In this document: in pieces, positions 51,485 to 59,099 of the stretch
How positions within the stretch are numbered: the first letter of the stretch is position 1
How the letters are laid out: every line of letters starts with the position of its first letter
DNA from: JBCCSZ01 sp039821145
GTDB lineage: Bacteria > Bacteroidota > Bacteroidia > Chitinophagales > Saprospiraceae
Direction: 5' to 3'
Assembly: GCA_039821145.1 (NCBI GenBank)
Contig: JBCBOS010000019.1
Location: 62,001-126,000 of the forward strand
DNA: 64,000 nt
Notes under the pieces: generated by a model
The model's database searches: none
Told to the model about the DNA's origin: nothing
The model's input: the letters and a program-made list of their open reading frames with translations, nothing else
Position numbers and translations under genes: made by a program

Positions 51485-52573
51485 TCAACTTTTTACAAAA
51501 ATCCTGCTGACAATCTGTCCTTTCATCCACAAGCTGACGATGAAAGGACAGTCAGGCAACCCATGCACGCCCATTTCGAAAGGGACATCCAGCTGAATGT
51601 TTTGATCCAACAAGGTGCGTCCCAGCAGATCGGCAACGGTTAACCTGTAGCTATTAAACGGCGCATTGACATTCTTGTTTTCAATCCACAGCTTTCCATT
51701 GAAAATGCGAATGTCAATTTGTGTATTTGGTGCTTGTGAAGGCGAATTTGTCGATGTTGTTTGGGCAATCGTCCGCCGAATCCAGTCTTCGTACCGGCTC
51801 AGATTTTGATAGACTCCAGGATAGGCATCGTCCGACCATTCCAGTTGCCCCCAACTGACCAAGCCCACTCCATACCACTGATTGTCGTAAAACACCATCA
51901 GAGGCCCGCCGCTGTCGCCCTTGGCCGATCCCCGCAAGCTGTTGGGCTTTCCAGCACAGAGCATATTGGCTGTCACTCGACCGTTGTAGCGATCCATCCG
52001 ATTGCATTCATCCGTTGCGATGAGCTCCACATCTGCTTGCTGCAACAGTGGTCCCAACAAAAAATTGGTGTCTTGGATGCCCCAACCCAAAACCATGCAC
52101 GGGATTCCGGGATCGGCCAGAAAGCTCTCTGCTGCCGTTGGAAGCCGAATGGGATCTTGCGCCAGATCTTGGTCCAAGCGCAAGAGGGCTAGATCGTGTT
52201 CGAAGCCAGTAGAAAGACTGTAATCGGGATGGCGGATGACCTGAGCGATGGGCAGGCGAAGGTAATCGGATGCATTGGCAGACAAATCATTGGAACCGAC
52301 AAACAACTCGACATTGGACAGGGCAGAGGAATCAAAATCATCCAAGCAATGCGCAGCAGTCAATGCCCAACGAGAGTCAATCAGGATGGCACCACAAAAA
52401 TAGGCATCAGATGGGGAGAGGGATGGGTTCGACAACAGGCCTGCCATCCAGGGATAAGCCCCCTTGGGAGCATCTTCTCCATCAATGACTCTTTGCGTTT
52501 GGGCCCAGCCCGAGGAGGAAAGCCCATGCAATAGCAGCAAGACGGTGATCATCCGAATGTAGATTGATGTCAT
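51485..52573 (-). CDS. Secreted trypsin-fold (S1) serine protease with T9SS-type C-terminal domain
   Basis: 362 aa from the ATG at 52573; another Met lies 9 bases upstream. Signal peptide ending GWAQ, then the mature N-terminus RVIDGEDA. The catalytic triad is complete: LTAAHC (His), EHDLALLRL (Asp), KGDSGGP (Ser). Six residues before the Ser stands Gly rather than the Asp189 of trypsin, so specificity for Lys/Arg is unlikely; a small- or hydrophobic-residue preference is inferred. The last 80 residues (VADLLGRTLLDQ, ending IVSRIFVKS) look like a type A T9SS sorting domain. It is wedged between FecR and the receptor. Confidence 0.88.
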   Translation of the reverse strand: MTSIYIRMITVLLLLHGLSSSGWAQTQRVIDGEDAPKGAYPWMAGLLSNPSLSPSDAYFCGAILIDSRWALTAAHCLDDFDSSALSNVELFVGSNDLSANASDYLRLPIAQVIRHPDYSLSTGFEHDLALLRLDQDLAQDPIRLPTAAESFLADPGIPCMVLGWGIQDTNFLLGPLLQQADVELIATDECNRMDRYNGRVTANMLCAGKPNSLRGSAKGDSGGPLMVFYDNQWYGVGLVSWGQLEWSDDAYPGVYQNLSRYEDWIRRTIAQTTSTNSPSQAPNTQIDIRIFNGKLWIENKNVNAPFNSYRLTVADLLGRTLLDQNIQLDVPFEMGVHGLPDCPFIVSLWMKGQIVSRIFVKS

Positions 52574-52621
52574 TGGGTCCATTTGACGCTTTGCATCATT
52601 ACAAAACAGGAAGATACCAAA

Positions 52622-52649
52622 AACCTTACTCTTTCATCGGAGTAAGGTT
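52622..52649 (-). terminator. Terminator-like hairpin between FecR and the protease
   Basis: A perfect 10-bp stem, AACCTTACTC against GAGTAAGGTT with an 8-base loop. On the minus strand it is followed by TTTTTGG. It lies in the 122-base gap after the FecR stop, so it may end or attenuate the sigma-FecR transcript before the protease-receptor genes. Confidence 0.7.
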
Positions 52650-52695
52650 CAAGGCAGGTAGTTTACCTGACACATTTTGTGAAATGTCCGGTTTG

Positions 52696-53697
52696 TTATT
52701 TGCAGTTACCTCCGGAAAGGATGTATGTATTGGGTTGGGTATTGCGAATGTCTACGCCATAGGTGATGGTGAGGACTTCCAAGGCATCATCCAGGGAAGT
52801 GTCATCGTAATTGGCGTTGAATCTGCAGTCTTGCAGTTGTGCATTCTCCATCTGTATGTCAACTCCGTAGTAATTTTCCATGTAGCGAACCACATCTGAC
52901 ATCGGAGTATCTTTGAATACCAGTTGTTTGCTTTTCCAGGCCAAGGCATTGAGTTGCTCATCCTTGCCCAACCGTCCGGCTCCCTTTCCAATGGTGTACA
53001 GCAAACGTTGGCCTGCTGTCAAGTCCAAAGTTTCGCCCAGGGCTTCGAAGCGCACCTTTCCGGAGCGAACTGTCAATTCAATCTCAGTGTCTGTCTCGCG
53101 GATGTTGAAAGAAGTACCAAGTACTTGAACCGATGCACCATCCATGTCAATGATGAAAGGCTTCTCGGGATTCTCGGCAACATCGAAGTATGCTTCTCCC
53201 TTCAGTTGGACACGCCTCTCTGAAGAAGGAAAACTCTCTGGATAGATCAGTTGACTGTTGGCGTTGGCAGTCACCTGCGTACCATCAGAAAGCTCCACGG
53301 ATCGAATCTCTTCCAAAGTCACCATGGAATTGCTTTGGACAGAAGGATTGAGCACCTGCCAGATGCCAAATAAGCCGACCGCCAAAACGGCAGCCGCGGC
53401 GATGCGTAGAAAAAATCTGCGCTGTAGGGGAACAACGCGTCCTGGTTTGGGGACAGCCTCCACCTCTTTGGCCTCTGCGATTCGTTGCTTGAGACGGCTC
53501 AAACCTTTTTCCACAGATGGATCAAAAGAAGGGTCGTATGATTCGCTAAGCTTCCATGCCTTCTCCACCCGTGCAGCCAATTGCTCATTGTCAGAAGAAT
53601 TGTCGCGCCAATCCGTGAGGTTGGCCCGCTCGTCTTCTTCCAAGCGATCGGTCAATTGCTTATGCAGCAGGCTTATAAAATTTTTCTCTTTCATCAT
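52696..53697 (-). CDS. FecR-family anti-sigma regulator
   Basis: 333 aa from the ATG at 53697 (MMKEKNF); the earlier in-frame Met at 53739 lies on a candidate promoter (CAATTTTG with TTG 20 bases upstream, 53739-53769). Order: N-terminal cytoplasmic sigma-binding part (residues about 1-95), one span (FFLRIAAAAVLAVGLFGIW), a periplasmic FecR domain (about 140-240) and a C-terminal DUF4974 (SDVVRYMENYYGVDIQMENA). It relays the receptor's signal to the ECF sigma factor encoded just upstream. Confidence 0.92.
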   Translation of the reverse strand: MMKEKNFISLLHKQLTDRLEEDERANLTDWRDNSSDNEQLAARVEKAWKLSESYDPSFDPSVEKGLSRLKQRIAEAKEVEAVPKPGRVVPLQRRFFLRIAAAAVLAVGLFGIWQVLNPSVQSNSMVTLEEIRSVELSDGTQVTANANSQLIYPESFPSSERRVQLKGEAYFDVAENPEKPFIIDMDGASVQVLGTSFNIRETDTEIELTVRSGKVRFEALGETLDLTAGQRLLYTIGKGAGRLGKDEQLNALAWKSKQLVFKDTPMSDVVRYMENYYGVDIQMENAQLQDCRFNANYDDTSLDDALEVLTITYGVDIRNTQPNTYILSGGNCK

Positions 53698-53765
53698 TCT
53701 TATGGATGCTAATAAATGCTTTTCTAAAACTAGAGACACAAAATTGGCGCCTCCCCCCTACCCTA

Positions 53766-54362
53766 TCAACTGAAAAAATGAGAAAAAAAGTCGCTCACTG
53801 TCAAAAGTGCAATGATTTTGGGCAGTCGACTCCCCACAGCGGCCTGTAAAATCTTCAATGCTTTGGAAATCTGGTTCTCGACAGTTTTCATCGAAATGTC
53901 CAATTGGGTGGCGATTTCCCGGTACGACATGTCCTCAAATCGACTCAGCATGAAGATCAATCGGCAGCGTTCGGGCAGGCCTTCGATGGCCCGGTGGATT
54001 CGCTGTTCCAATTCGCTGGCTTCCAATTGCTGCTGGCCATCCAACTGTCGACTTCGCATCTCGGGATGGGCTCCTTCCTCCTCAAACTTCATCTTCTGAT
54101 CCCGAATGTAATTCAGGCTTTTGTTGATGGCAGACCGCCTCAGATACGCCTTGAGGGACGAATTGATGTTGAGTCGATCCTTTCTGCGCCACAAGTCAAA
54201 GAAAACCTCTTGGGCCAAGTCTTCTGCTGTTCCCGTGTCGGGCAATAGTCGGTAGATGACCCGACAAAGAAATTTGTAATACTGTCGAAACAGCAAATCG
54301 ATGGCCCGTTCGCTGTCCTGCTCAAAAAGCTTCAACCAGTCTTTGTCTGCCTGGGGGATCAT
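53766..54362 (-). CDS. ECF sigma factor of the TonB-receptor system
   Basis: 198 aa. Region 2 (residues about 20-90: YRLLPDTGTAEDLAQEVFFD) and region 4 (about 120-175: LSRFEDMSYREIATQLDISM) are visible. It begins the five-gene minus-strand locus (sigma, FecR, protease, receptor, DUF4249). Its upstream region (54363-54589) also holds a copy of the partition palindrome, shared with the divergent DUF4287 gene. Confidence 0.92.
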   Translation of the reverse strand: MIPQADKDWLKLFEQDSERAIDLLFRQYYKFLCRVIYRLLPDTGTAEDLAQEVFFDLWRRKDRLNINSSLKAYLRRSAINKSLNYIRDQKMKFEEEGAHPEMRSRQLDGQQQLEASELEQRIHRAIEGLPERCRLIFMLSRFEDMSYREIATQLDISMKTVENQISKALKILQAAVGSRLPKIIALLTVSDFFSHFFS

Positions 54363-54438
54363 GTAGTGACTTTCCTAAGATTTTCGTAGGCAGTAAGATA
54401 GAAAATTTTTGGAAAGCGTCCATTCTTTTCTTTAAAAG

Positions 54439-54466
54439 ACTGCAAAACTGCAATCCGTCTTGCAGT
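54439..54466. repeat. Outlying copy of the partition palindrome
   Basis: ACTGCAAAACTG (54439-54450) overlaps CTGCAATCCGTCTTGCAGT (54448-54466), a variant of the array palindrome. It lies between the divergent sigma-factor and DUF4287 genes and marks the left edge of the repeat-bearing region. Confidence 0.6.
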
Positions 54467-54589
54467 AGGAAAGTGCATCTGTTGTCAAACACAGCCAACT
54501 CCATCACTGATCACTGCTGAAATGCTGTACAAGTTTGTTATTTTCGCTGAACCGCCCATTCCATTACACCACCGATTAAGCCAATAAAC

Positions 54590-55141
54590 ATGAGTGAGAT
54601 GCAAAACAAAATGATCCAAAACCTGGAAGCCAATACGGGAAAAAGTCTGGCCCAATGGATTGACATTGTGCGAGCAGAGTCTTTGGAGAAACATGGCCAG
54701 ATGATCAAATTTCTCAAGGAGAAGCACGGCTTCACCCACGGCTTTGCCAACTTGGTCGCCCACAAGGCACGCCAATCTGATGCGGGCTCTGCCAGTGATA
54801 CAGATCAACTGATCGATCAGCAATACAAGGGAAAGGAACACTTCCGGCCATTGTACGATGCATTGCTGTCCCAAATTGCTCAGTTTGGAGAAGATGTGGA
54901 GGTCGCCCCTAAGAAAGCCTATGTCAGCTTGCGCCGCAAAAAACAGTTTGCCATTCTCAAACCCGCCACCAAATCGAGATTTGAAATTGGTCTGAATCTG
55001 AAAGGCGAAACAGCCTCAGGTCGATTGGAAGAAATCACCAGCAAAAATGCCATGTGCTCTCATCAAATCAAATTGTCAGCTGATGACTCTCCGGATGAAG
55101 AAATCATCCAATGGCTCAAAATGGCGTACGACAAGTCTTAG
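54590..55141 (+). CDS. DUF4287/DUF5655 domain protein
   Basis: 183 aa. The N-terminal part (residues about 5-70: MIQNLEANTGKSLAQWIDIV; GFTHGFANLVAHKAR) matches DUF4287; the C-terminal part (about 75-180: YKGKEHFRPLYDALLSQIAQ; LRRKKQFAILKPATKSRFEI) matches DUF5655. DUF5655 may relate to DNA-transport or nucleic-acid-linked proteins; function is not known. It lies between two palindrome-bearing regions and may be part of the plasmid-type block or an original neighbour. Confidence 0.8.
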   Translation: MSEMQNKMIQNLEANTGKSLAQWIDIVRAESLEKHGQMIKFLKEKHGFTHGFANLVAHKARQSDAGSASDTDQLIDQQYKGKEHFRPLYDALLSQIAQFGEDVEVAPKKAYVSLRRKKQFAILKPATKSRFEIGLNLKGETASGRLEEITSKNAMCSHQIKLSADDSPDEEIIQWLKMAYDKS

Positions 55142-55174
55142 GTCCACAAGGGTCTCCCCTATTTTGCAGTATTG

Positions 55175-57129
55175 ACTGCAATCAGTTTTGCAGTCGCAGG
55201 AAAATGAATATTGGCCATTGATGAGCCCAGTTGGATTCTTTCCCTTTCCAAGCAAAGCCGACAGCTGAGTATGCAACAACGAGATGGGGCCATCAAAGCA
55301 GTGGATAGCCTCTATGGAATTGTAGACATGGCTGCAAACAGTTTTGCAGTTTCAAAAGTGCCTCCTGAATTTGACAAAGCGTAGAAATGCTGTGGGCAAA
55401 CAAGCTGGTGTAAATCCGATTTAGTGAGCAGAGGCAACTGCACTTCTTCCCCACCTAACCCCTAAAAAAGACAAGGAAAGCTTTGCCGCATATTCAATCA
55501 GTAACGATGTTGCAGACAAACTGACGTCTATTCATCATGTGCAGCTAGGCTCTTAGACTGCAGTCAGTTTTGCAGTCCAGGCAACTATGACTCAATCTGG
55601 AATGGTACAAAACACCTCACACCAGCAAACAAGTCCAAATCCCATTCGACGATCTAAGATGGCTTTTCTTCTTCCCCATCTTTTTCATGAAAGGCAAATA
55701 AAATCTACTAAAGGTTCGATCAGTGAAAACTGTACACGAAGTTACAGGGTCACTCGTACAAATAGAAGTGAAGGGACTGCAATCAGTTTTGCAGTTTAAG
55801 AGATATGTCTACTGAATTTGGTAAAGCGTAGAAACACTGCATGGAAAAGGACCGAGTGAAAGGGTTGATAAGGTAATCCGCCCCCTGATTTTGGCCAATG
55901 CAAAACCACTCCACAAAAAATGGAGACTCCTAAAAAGATACAAGTAGGTAGACTTGAGCAATGATTGCATCACAGATGCAGTCTAAACTGCAAACAGTTT
56001 TGCAGTCTCAAAAATTATTGGCCACAGTTGACAAAGCGTAGAAATAGTGTGTTCAAAAAAGAGCAAGCAAAGAGGCTAAATGAGCAATCGGTCTTCTGAT
56101 CTTAGCCAATTCAAAGCTACTCCATTGGAAATAAAACTTCTTGAAAAGTACAGGTGAGGGGACTCGGACAATCATTGCACTGTAGACATGTCTTAAACTG
56201 CAATCAGTTTTGCAGTCTACTAAAACAACAATTGATTACAATAACAGGATAAAGATCATCTAGCGGCAGAGAATCTTATTGCTGGAGTAAGTTCTCCTCT
56301 TCATCAATCATCCACCCATGAGACGCTCCACCTTCTTATACACAAGACGCTGGTGATTGCCACAAAGCAGCTCATTTCCAAAGTCTCGCTTGGTCATGCT
56401 AAAGTATAAAGCTTAGTCAATTGCTGATGAGCAAGCCCATCTTCCTTGGTAAAAGCAGATTCCATCGATTAATCTTTACAAACTGCAATCAGTTTTGCAG
56501 TCTTAAATTGTTGGACACAGTTGACAAAGCGTAGAAACAATGCAGCTTAAGTGAAAGTCAAGCAAAAGAGGGGAGTCTCATAAAACGCCCAGGCATTCTG
56601 GCTCCTTTTCACCACAAAGGCCAACAACCCAGCCCAATCACCTCATGGAAATGACCTAGGCAAGAATTCATCAGGAAAAAGGCCCACAAACTCCTCTTGA
56701 GAGCAGAAGAATCCAGGTCGCACTCACTTTCACAAAGGCCAAATCCTCTTCTCGATTGTCACCTTCAGAGTCATCGGCATGCATTCAAGTTTCATTGTCT
56801 TGCCATTTTCTCTCAGGCAAGTGTTCTTTCACCGCTGCTATGGTACAAACTGCAATCAGTTTTGCAGTCTCAAAATTGTTGACCACAGTTGACAAAGCGT
56901 AGAAACACTGCAACTCAAACGAAAGCCAAAGGGAAGAGGGGAGTCTCACAAAGATCGATGGCACAACCCAATCACCTCGTAGAACCGACCTTCGCAGGAA
57001 TCCATTGGGAAAAGGCACTCAGACTCTTTTCAAAGCAGAAGAATCCAAACCATTCCCACCGCCATTCAAGCCAAGCCAGCTGCCCAATCATTGTCCACGC
57101 AGCCATTCACATGCAATCAGTTTTGCAGT
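55175..57129. repeat. Palindrome array upstream of parA (candidate centromere)
   Basis: Nine copies of CTGCAATCAGTTTTGCAGT and close variants (starts 55175, 55332, 55557, 55776, 55987, 56197, 56482, 56849, 57111). Each has CTGCAA/TTGCAG arms. Five copies (55332, 55776, 55987, 56482, 56849) are followed 28-31 bases later by GCGTAGAAA (at 55379, 55826, 56036, 56529, 56897), usually within TTGACAAAGCGTAGAAA. The stretches between copies are diverged duplicates of one another, most clearly the 210/211-base units from 55776 to 56197. Short open frames inside (for example 55587-55799, 56697-57229) are not credible genes. A type Ib partition centromere normally lies upstream of parA, as here; size is unusually large. 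Confidence 0.85.
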
Positions 57130-57321
57130 CTCGCAGTCTTGCAGTTTCACTTCAACAAATATTTTTTTCATCGCTAATGTGATACCAACTGCAAAAGAGT
57201 CTCGAAAAGGCCATTTTCCGGCGATTTGAGAGATTTTTGTCCAGTTTGTGGCCAGTTTGTCCAGTTCAAACAAAAAAACGCTCAAAGCCGCTTATTTCAA
57301 ACAAAAGCAAACAAAGGGGAA

Positions 57322-57371
57322 ACTGCAATCCGTCATCCAGTTTTGCAGTTTTGCAGTAATCGTATATCTTG
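57322..57371 (+). promoter_or_regulatory. parA promoter overlapping a palindrome variant
   Basis: An extended palindrome variant spans 57322-57357 with the -33-like TTTTG at 57341-57345, a 19-base gap, and TATCTT at 57365-57370. The parA start is 44 bases on. A protein binding the palindrome would cover the promoter. Confidence 0.5.
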
Positions 57372-57414
57372 CGGCCGATATGAAACATTACAACATCCCT
57401 ACAACTGACACACT

Positions 57415-58068
57415 ATGAAGATCGGCATCAGCAACCTCAAAGGAGGTGTCGGCAAGACAACCATCTCACAAAACCTCGCCGTGTGCTTGGCCCACATGGG
57501 CTACAAAGTTTGCATCGTCGATACGGACCGCAACCAAAATTCCATGGCTTGGAGTGGGGCCAGAGACGAAAATCTCCCGCCCATACTCGTGGTGGGAGCC
57601 ACCGATGCCACTGCCATCAACAAAACAGTGGACCAACTCCACAAGGACAACGAAGTGGTCATCATCGATGGAACTCCCTCGCTTTCTGAGATCACCACCC
57701 GGGTCATATTGGCTTCAGACTTGTTGATCATTCCCATCTTGCCCAGTGCCCACGATGTGCGCGCCATGCAGCAGTTTTTCGAACGCTACGAACAAGCCTT
57801 GGAATTCCGCCCCAACATCCCGGCTTATTTTTTCCTCAATCGCTATTCGCCCCAAGTCCGCATCCACAACAGCATCCGCGAACTCCTGCCAGCACAATTT
57901 GAAATAGAGCTGATGGAAAGCAGCTTCCGCGAGCGGGTGGCCTATGTCGAGACAGCTGTCGAGGGCAAAGGGGTATTCGAACACAGCGACGCCAAAGCCA
58001 AAGTCGAATCGGTGGCCTTTACCAAAGAAGTGATGGCCCTCGCTCAAAAACACCAATTATTGGCTTAA
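57415..58068 (+). CDS. parA: ParA-family partition ATPase (short, type Ib-like)
   Basis: 217 aa, short because it lacks the N-terminal DNA-binding domain of type Ia ParA. The deviant Walker A box KGGVGKTT starts at residue 9, Walker A' is VDTDRNQN, and Walker B is VVIIDGTPS. ParA polymerises or forms gradients on DNA to separate copies of a replicon. It is followed after 74 bases by a ribbon-helix-helix gene and preceded by the palindrome array, the standard type Ib layout. Confidence 0.92.
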   Translation: MKIGISNLKGGVGKTTISQNLAVCLAHMGYKVCIVDTDRNQNSMAWSGARDENLPPILVVGATDATAINKTVDQLHKDNEVVIIDGTPSLSEITTRVILASDLLIIPILPSAHDVRAMQQFFERYEQALEFRPNIPAYFFLNRYSPQVRIHNSIRELLPAQFEIELMESSFRERVAYVETAVEGKGVFEHSDAKAKVESVAFTKEVMALAQKHQLLA

Positions 58069-58069
58069 T

Positions 58070-58122
58070 TGCAGTACATCAGTTTTGCAGTTTTGCAGTT
58101 TTGTGAACTTTCCCTATCTTTT
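58070..58122 (+). promoter_or_regulatory. Promoter of the partner gene within palindrome sequence
   Basis: A run of TTGCAGT units (58070-58102) includes TTTTG at 58091-58095, then a 19-base gap and TATCTTTT at 58115-58122. Element choice and spacing are the same as in the parA promoter, which implies shared autoregulation. Confidence 0.5.
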
Positions 58123-58142
58123 CACTCCAAAAAAAATCGGAA

Positions 58143-58439
58143 ATGGCTAAGAAAATAGATTTGTCAAAGCTTGAACTCGGTCCCAAAAAATCCATCAAAA
58201 AACCCAGCCCTCCGGATGTAGAAGATGCCGTCCGTAAGATTCATGCATCGGAGAGCATTCCCACTGCCTCCACGGCCGCTCCAGAATCCACTGCCCCAGA
58301 ACGCACTCGCCGCGTCACCCTCGACATTCCAGTCAGTCTCCACAAAAAGATCAAGGTAAGGGTATTCGATATGGATACCAGCATGAAAAAATACTTTCTC
58401 GAATTGGCTCAGCTCGACCTGAAAGATCGCTTGCTGTAA
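58143..58439 (+). CDS. Ribbon-helix-helix partition partner (ParG/ParB type Ib-like)
   Basis: 98 aa. The flexible N-terminus (residues 1-55; KKSIKKPSPPDVEDAV, Ser/Thr/Pro-rich) precedes a short beta strand and two helices: RRVTLDIPVSLHKKIKVRVF, then DTSMKKYFLELAQLDL. A mobile basic tail plus ribbon-helix-helix is the ParG plan: the strand pair reads the centromere and the tail stimulates ParA. The likely DNA target is the CTGCAA/TTGCAG palindrome; that is inference from position. Confidence 0.8.
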   Translation: MAKKIDLSKLELGPKKSIKKPSPPDVEDAVRKIHASESIPTASTAAPESTAPERTRRVTLDIPVSLHKKIKVRVFDMDTSMKKYFLELAQLDLKDRLL

Positions 58440-58448
58440 TCTAGCCGA

Positions 58449-58471
58449 ATCAGTTTTGCAGTTTTGCAGTC
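58449..58471. repeat. Half-palindrome remnant after the partner gene
   Basis: ATCAGTTTTGCAGTTTTGCA and one further GT, the right half of the palindrome with a duplicated TTTTGCAGT. It is the last copy before the origin. Confidence 0.55.
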
Positions 58472-58485
58472 TGCGCTTTTCAATT

Positions 58486-58995
58486 GCGTAGAAATACATC
58501 GGTGTTTGCACAAAAAAAATAAAAACACTTTCCTTTAAGCCATTTCTTATTCTATTTATCTTATTCTTTAATACTTTCTATTTTAAGCTGCTGTTAACTT
58601 GTTGATTGTCAATGAATTATTAAGTGTATAAGCGTAGAGATGCATCAGTAAAAGGTAGAACTACATCAACAAAGCGTAGAAATACTGTCGCAAGAGCGTA
58701 GAAACACATCAGTTGAAAGCGTAGGGATGCATCGGAAAAGCGTAGGATTGCATTCAATTGCGTAGAGACACATCAAATTGCGTAGGATTACATCAAAAAC
58801 AGTAGAGTTACATCATGTATAACGTAGAAATGCATCAATATGCCAGCCTTTTTAGGGTGAGAGCCAGCCCTCATTGCGTAGAAATGCATCAAAAAACGTA
58901 GGGACACATCGATAAACCGTAGGATTACATCAAAAACAGTAGAGGCACATCAGCAAAAGCGTAGGATTGCATCAAAAAACCGTAGAAATACATCA
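58486..58995. repeat. Iteron array for the Rep protein
   Basis: About 17 direct repeats, consensus GCGTAG(A/G)(A/G)(A/T)(T/C)(A/G)CATCA, with starts near 58486, 58632, 58654, 58674, 58696, 58719, 58740, 58760, 58780, 58800, 58822, 58876, 58897, 58917, 58937, 58959 and 58980. Most sit 20-23 bases apart, two turns of the helix, so initiator molecules would bind one face. The copy at 58674 is degenerate. Single exact or near copies also occur at 60626 and 62347. The first nine bases, GCGTAGAAA, recur in the upstream array. Confidence 0.92.
58507..58630. other. AT-rich stretch, candidate DNA-unwinding element
   Basis: Almost entirely A and T with T-rich runs (TTTCTTATTCTATTTATC), lying between the first and second iterons. 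Origins of this type melt in such a region. Confidence 0.5.
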
Positions 58996-59014
58996 GCTGC
59001 TGAGGACGTACGAT

Positions 59015-59023
59015 TGTGGATAA
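59015..59023 (-). promoter_or_regulatory. DnaA box
   Basis: TTATCCACA on the minus strand, a perfect match to the high-affinity E. coli consensus, between the last iteron and the rep operator. Host DnaA usually helps Rep_3 initiators at such sites. Confidence 0.7.
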
Positions 59024-59058
59024 AAAGCGTAATCAATAAGATGCTCTTTTACGCTTTT
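59023..59058. promoter_or_regulatory. Inverted repeat, rep operator
   Basis: AAAAGCGTAA (59023-59032) and TTACGCTTTT (59049-59058) are perfect mirror arms with a 16-base centre. Each arm carries the iteron start GCGTA. Rep_3 dimers usually repress their own gene at such a site. Confidence 0.7.
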
Positions 59059-59063
59059 ACCCG

Positions 59064-59071
59064 TAATTTTG
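59064..59071 (+). promoter_or_regulatory. -7 element TAATTTTG of rep
   Basis: Perfect TAnnTTTG motif 29 bases before the rep start and next to the operator, so a Rep dimer would block it. Confidence 0.45.
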
Positions 59072-59099
59072 TCTTTGTAAGAAAAAACTGATGTGACCT

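Larger units (their letters stand above)
58472..59099. other. Iteron-type replication origin (oriV candidate)
   Basis: About 630 bases between the partner gene and rep: an AT-rich stretch (58507-58630), an iteron array (58486-58995), a DnaA box and a rep operator. This set defines an origin run by a Rep_3 initiator. No gene is present. Confidence 0.85.

Noticed and set aside
55175..57129. Palindrome array as a CRISPR or transposon end cluster
   Set aside because: Copies are palindromic, spaced unevenly by 157-367 bases, and no transposase or Cas gene is present; they fit a centromere upstream of parA.
56697..57229. Short plus-strand frames in the palindrome array (also 55587-55799)
   Set aside because: They cross conserved repeat units, so their sequence is explained by the repeats; no start context.
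58486..58995. Regular short repeats that could look like a CRISPR array
   Set aside because: Repeat units are about 15 bases with 5-8 base gaps, degenerate, without 30-base spacers or cas genes; they fit iterons beside a Rep gene.
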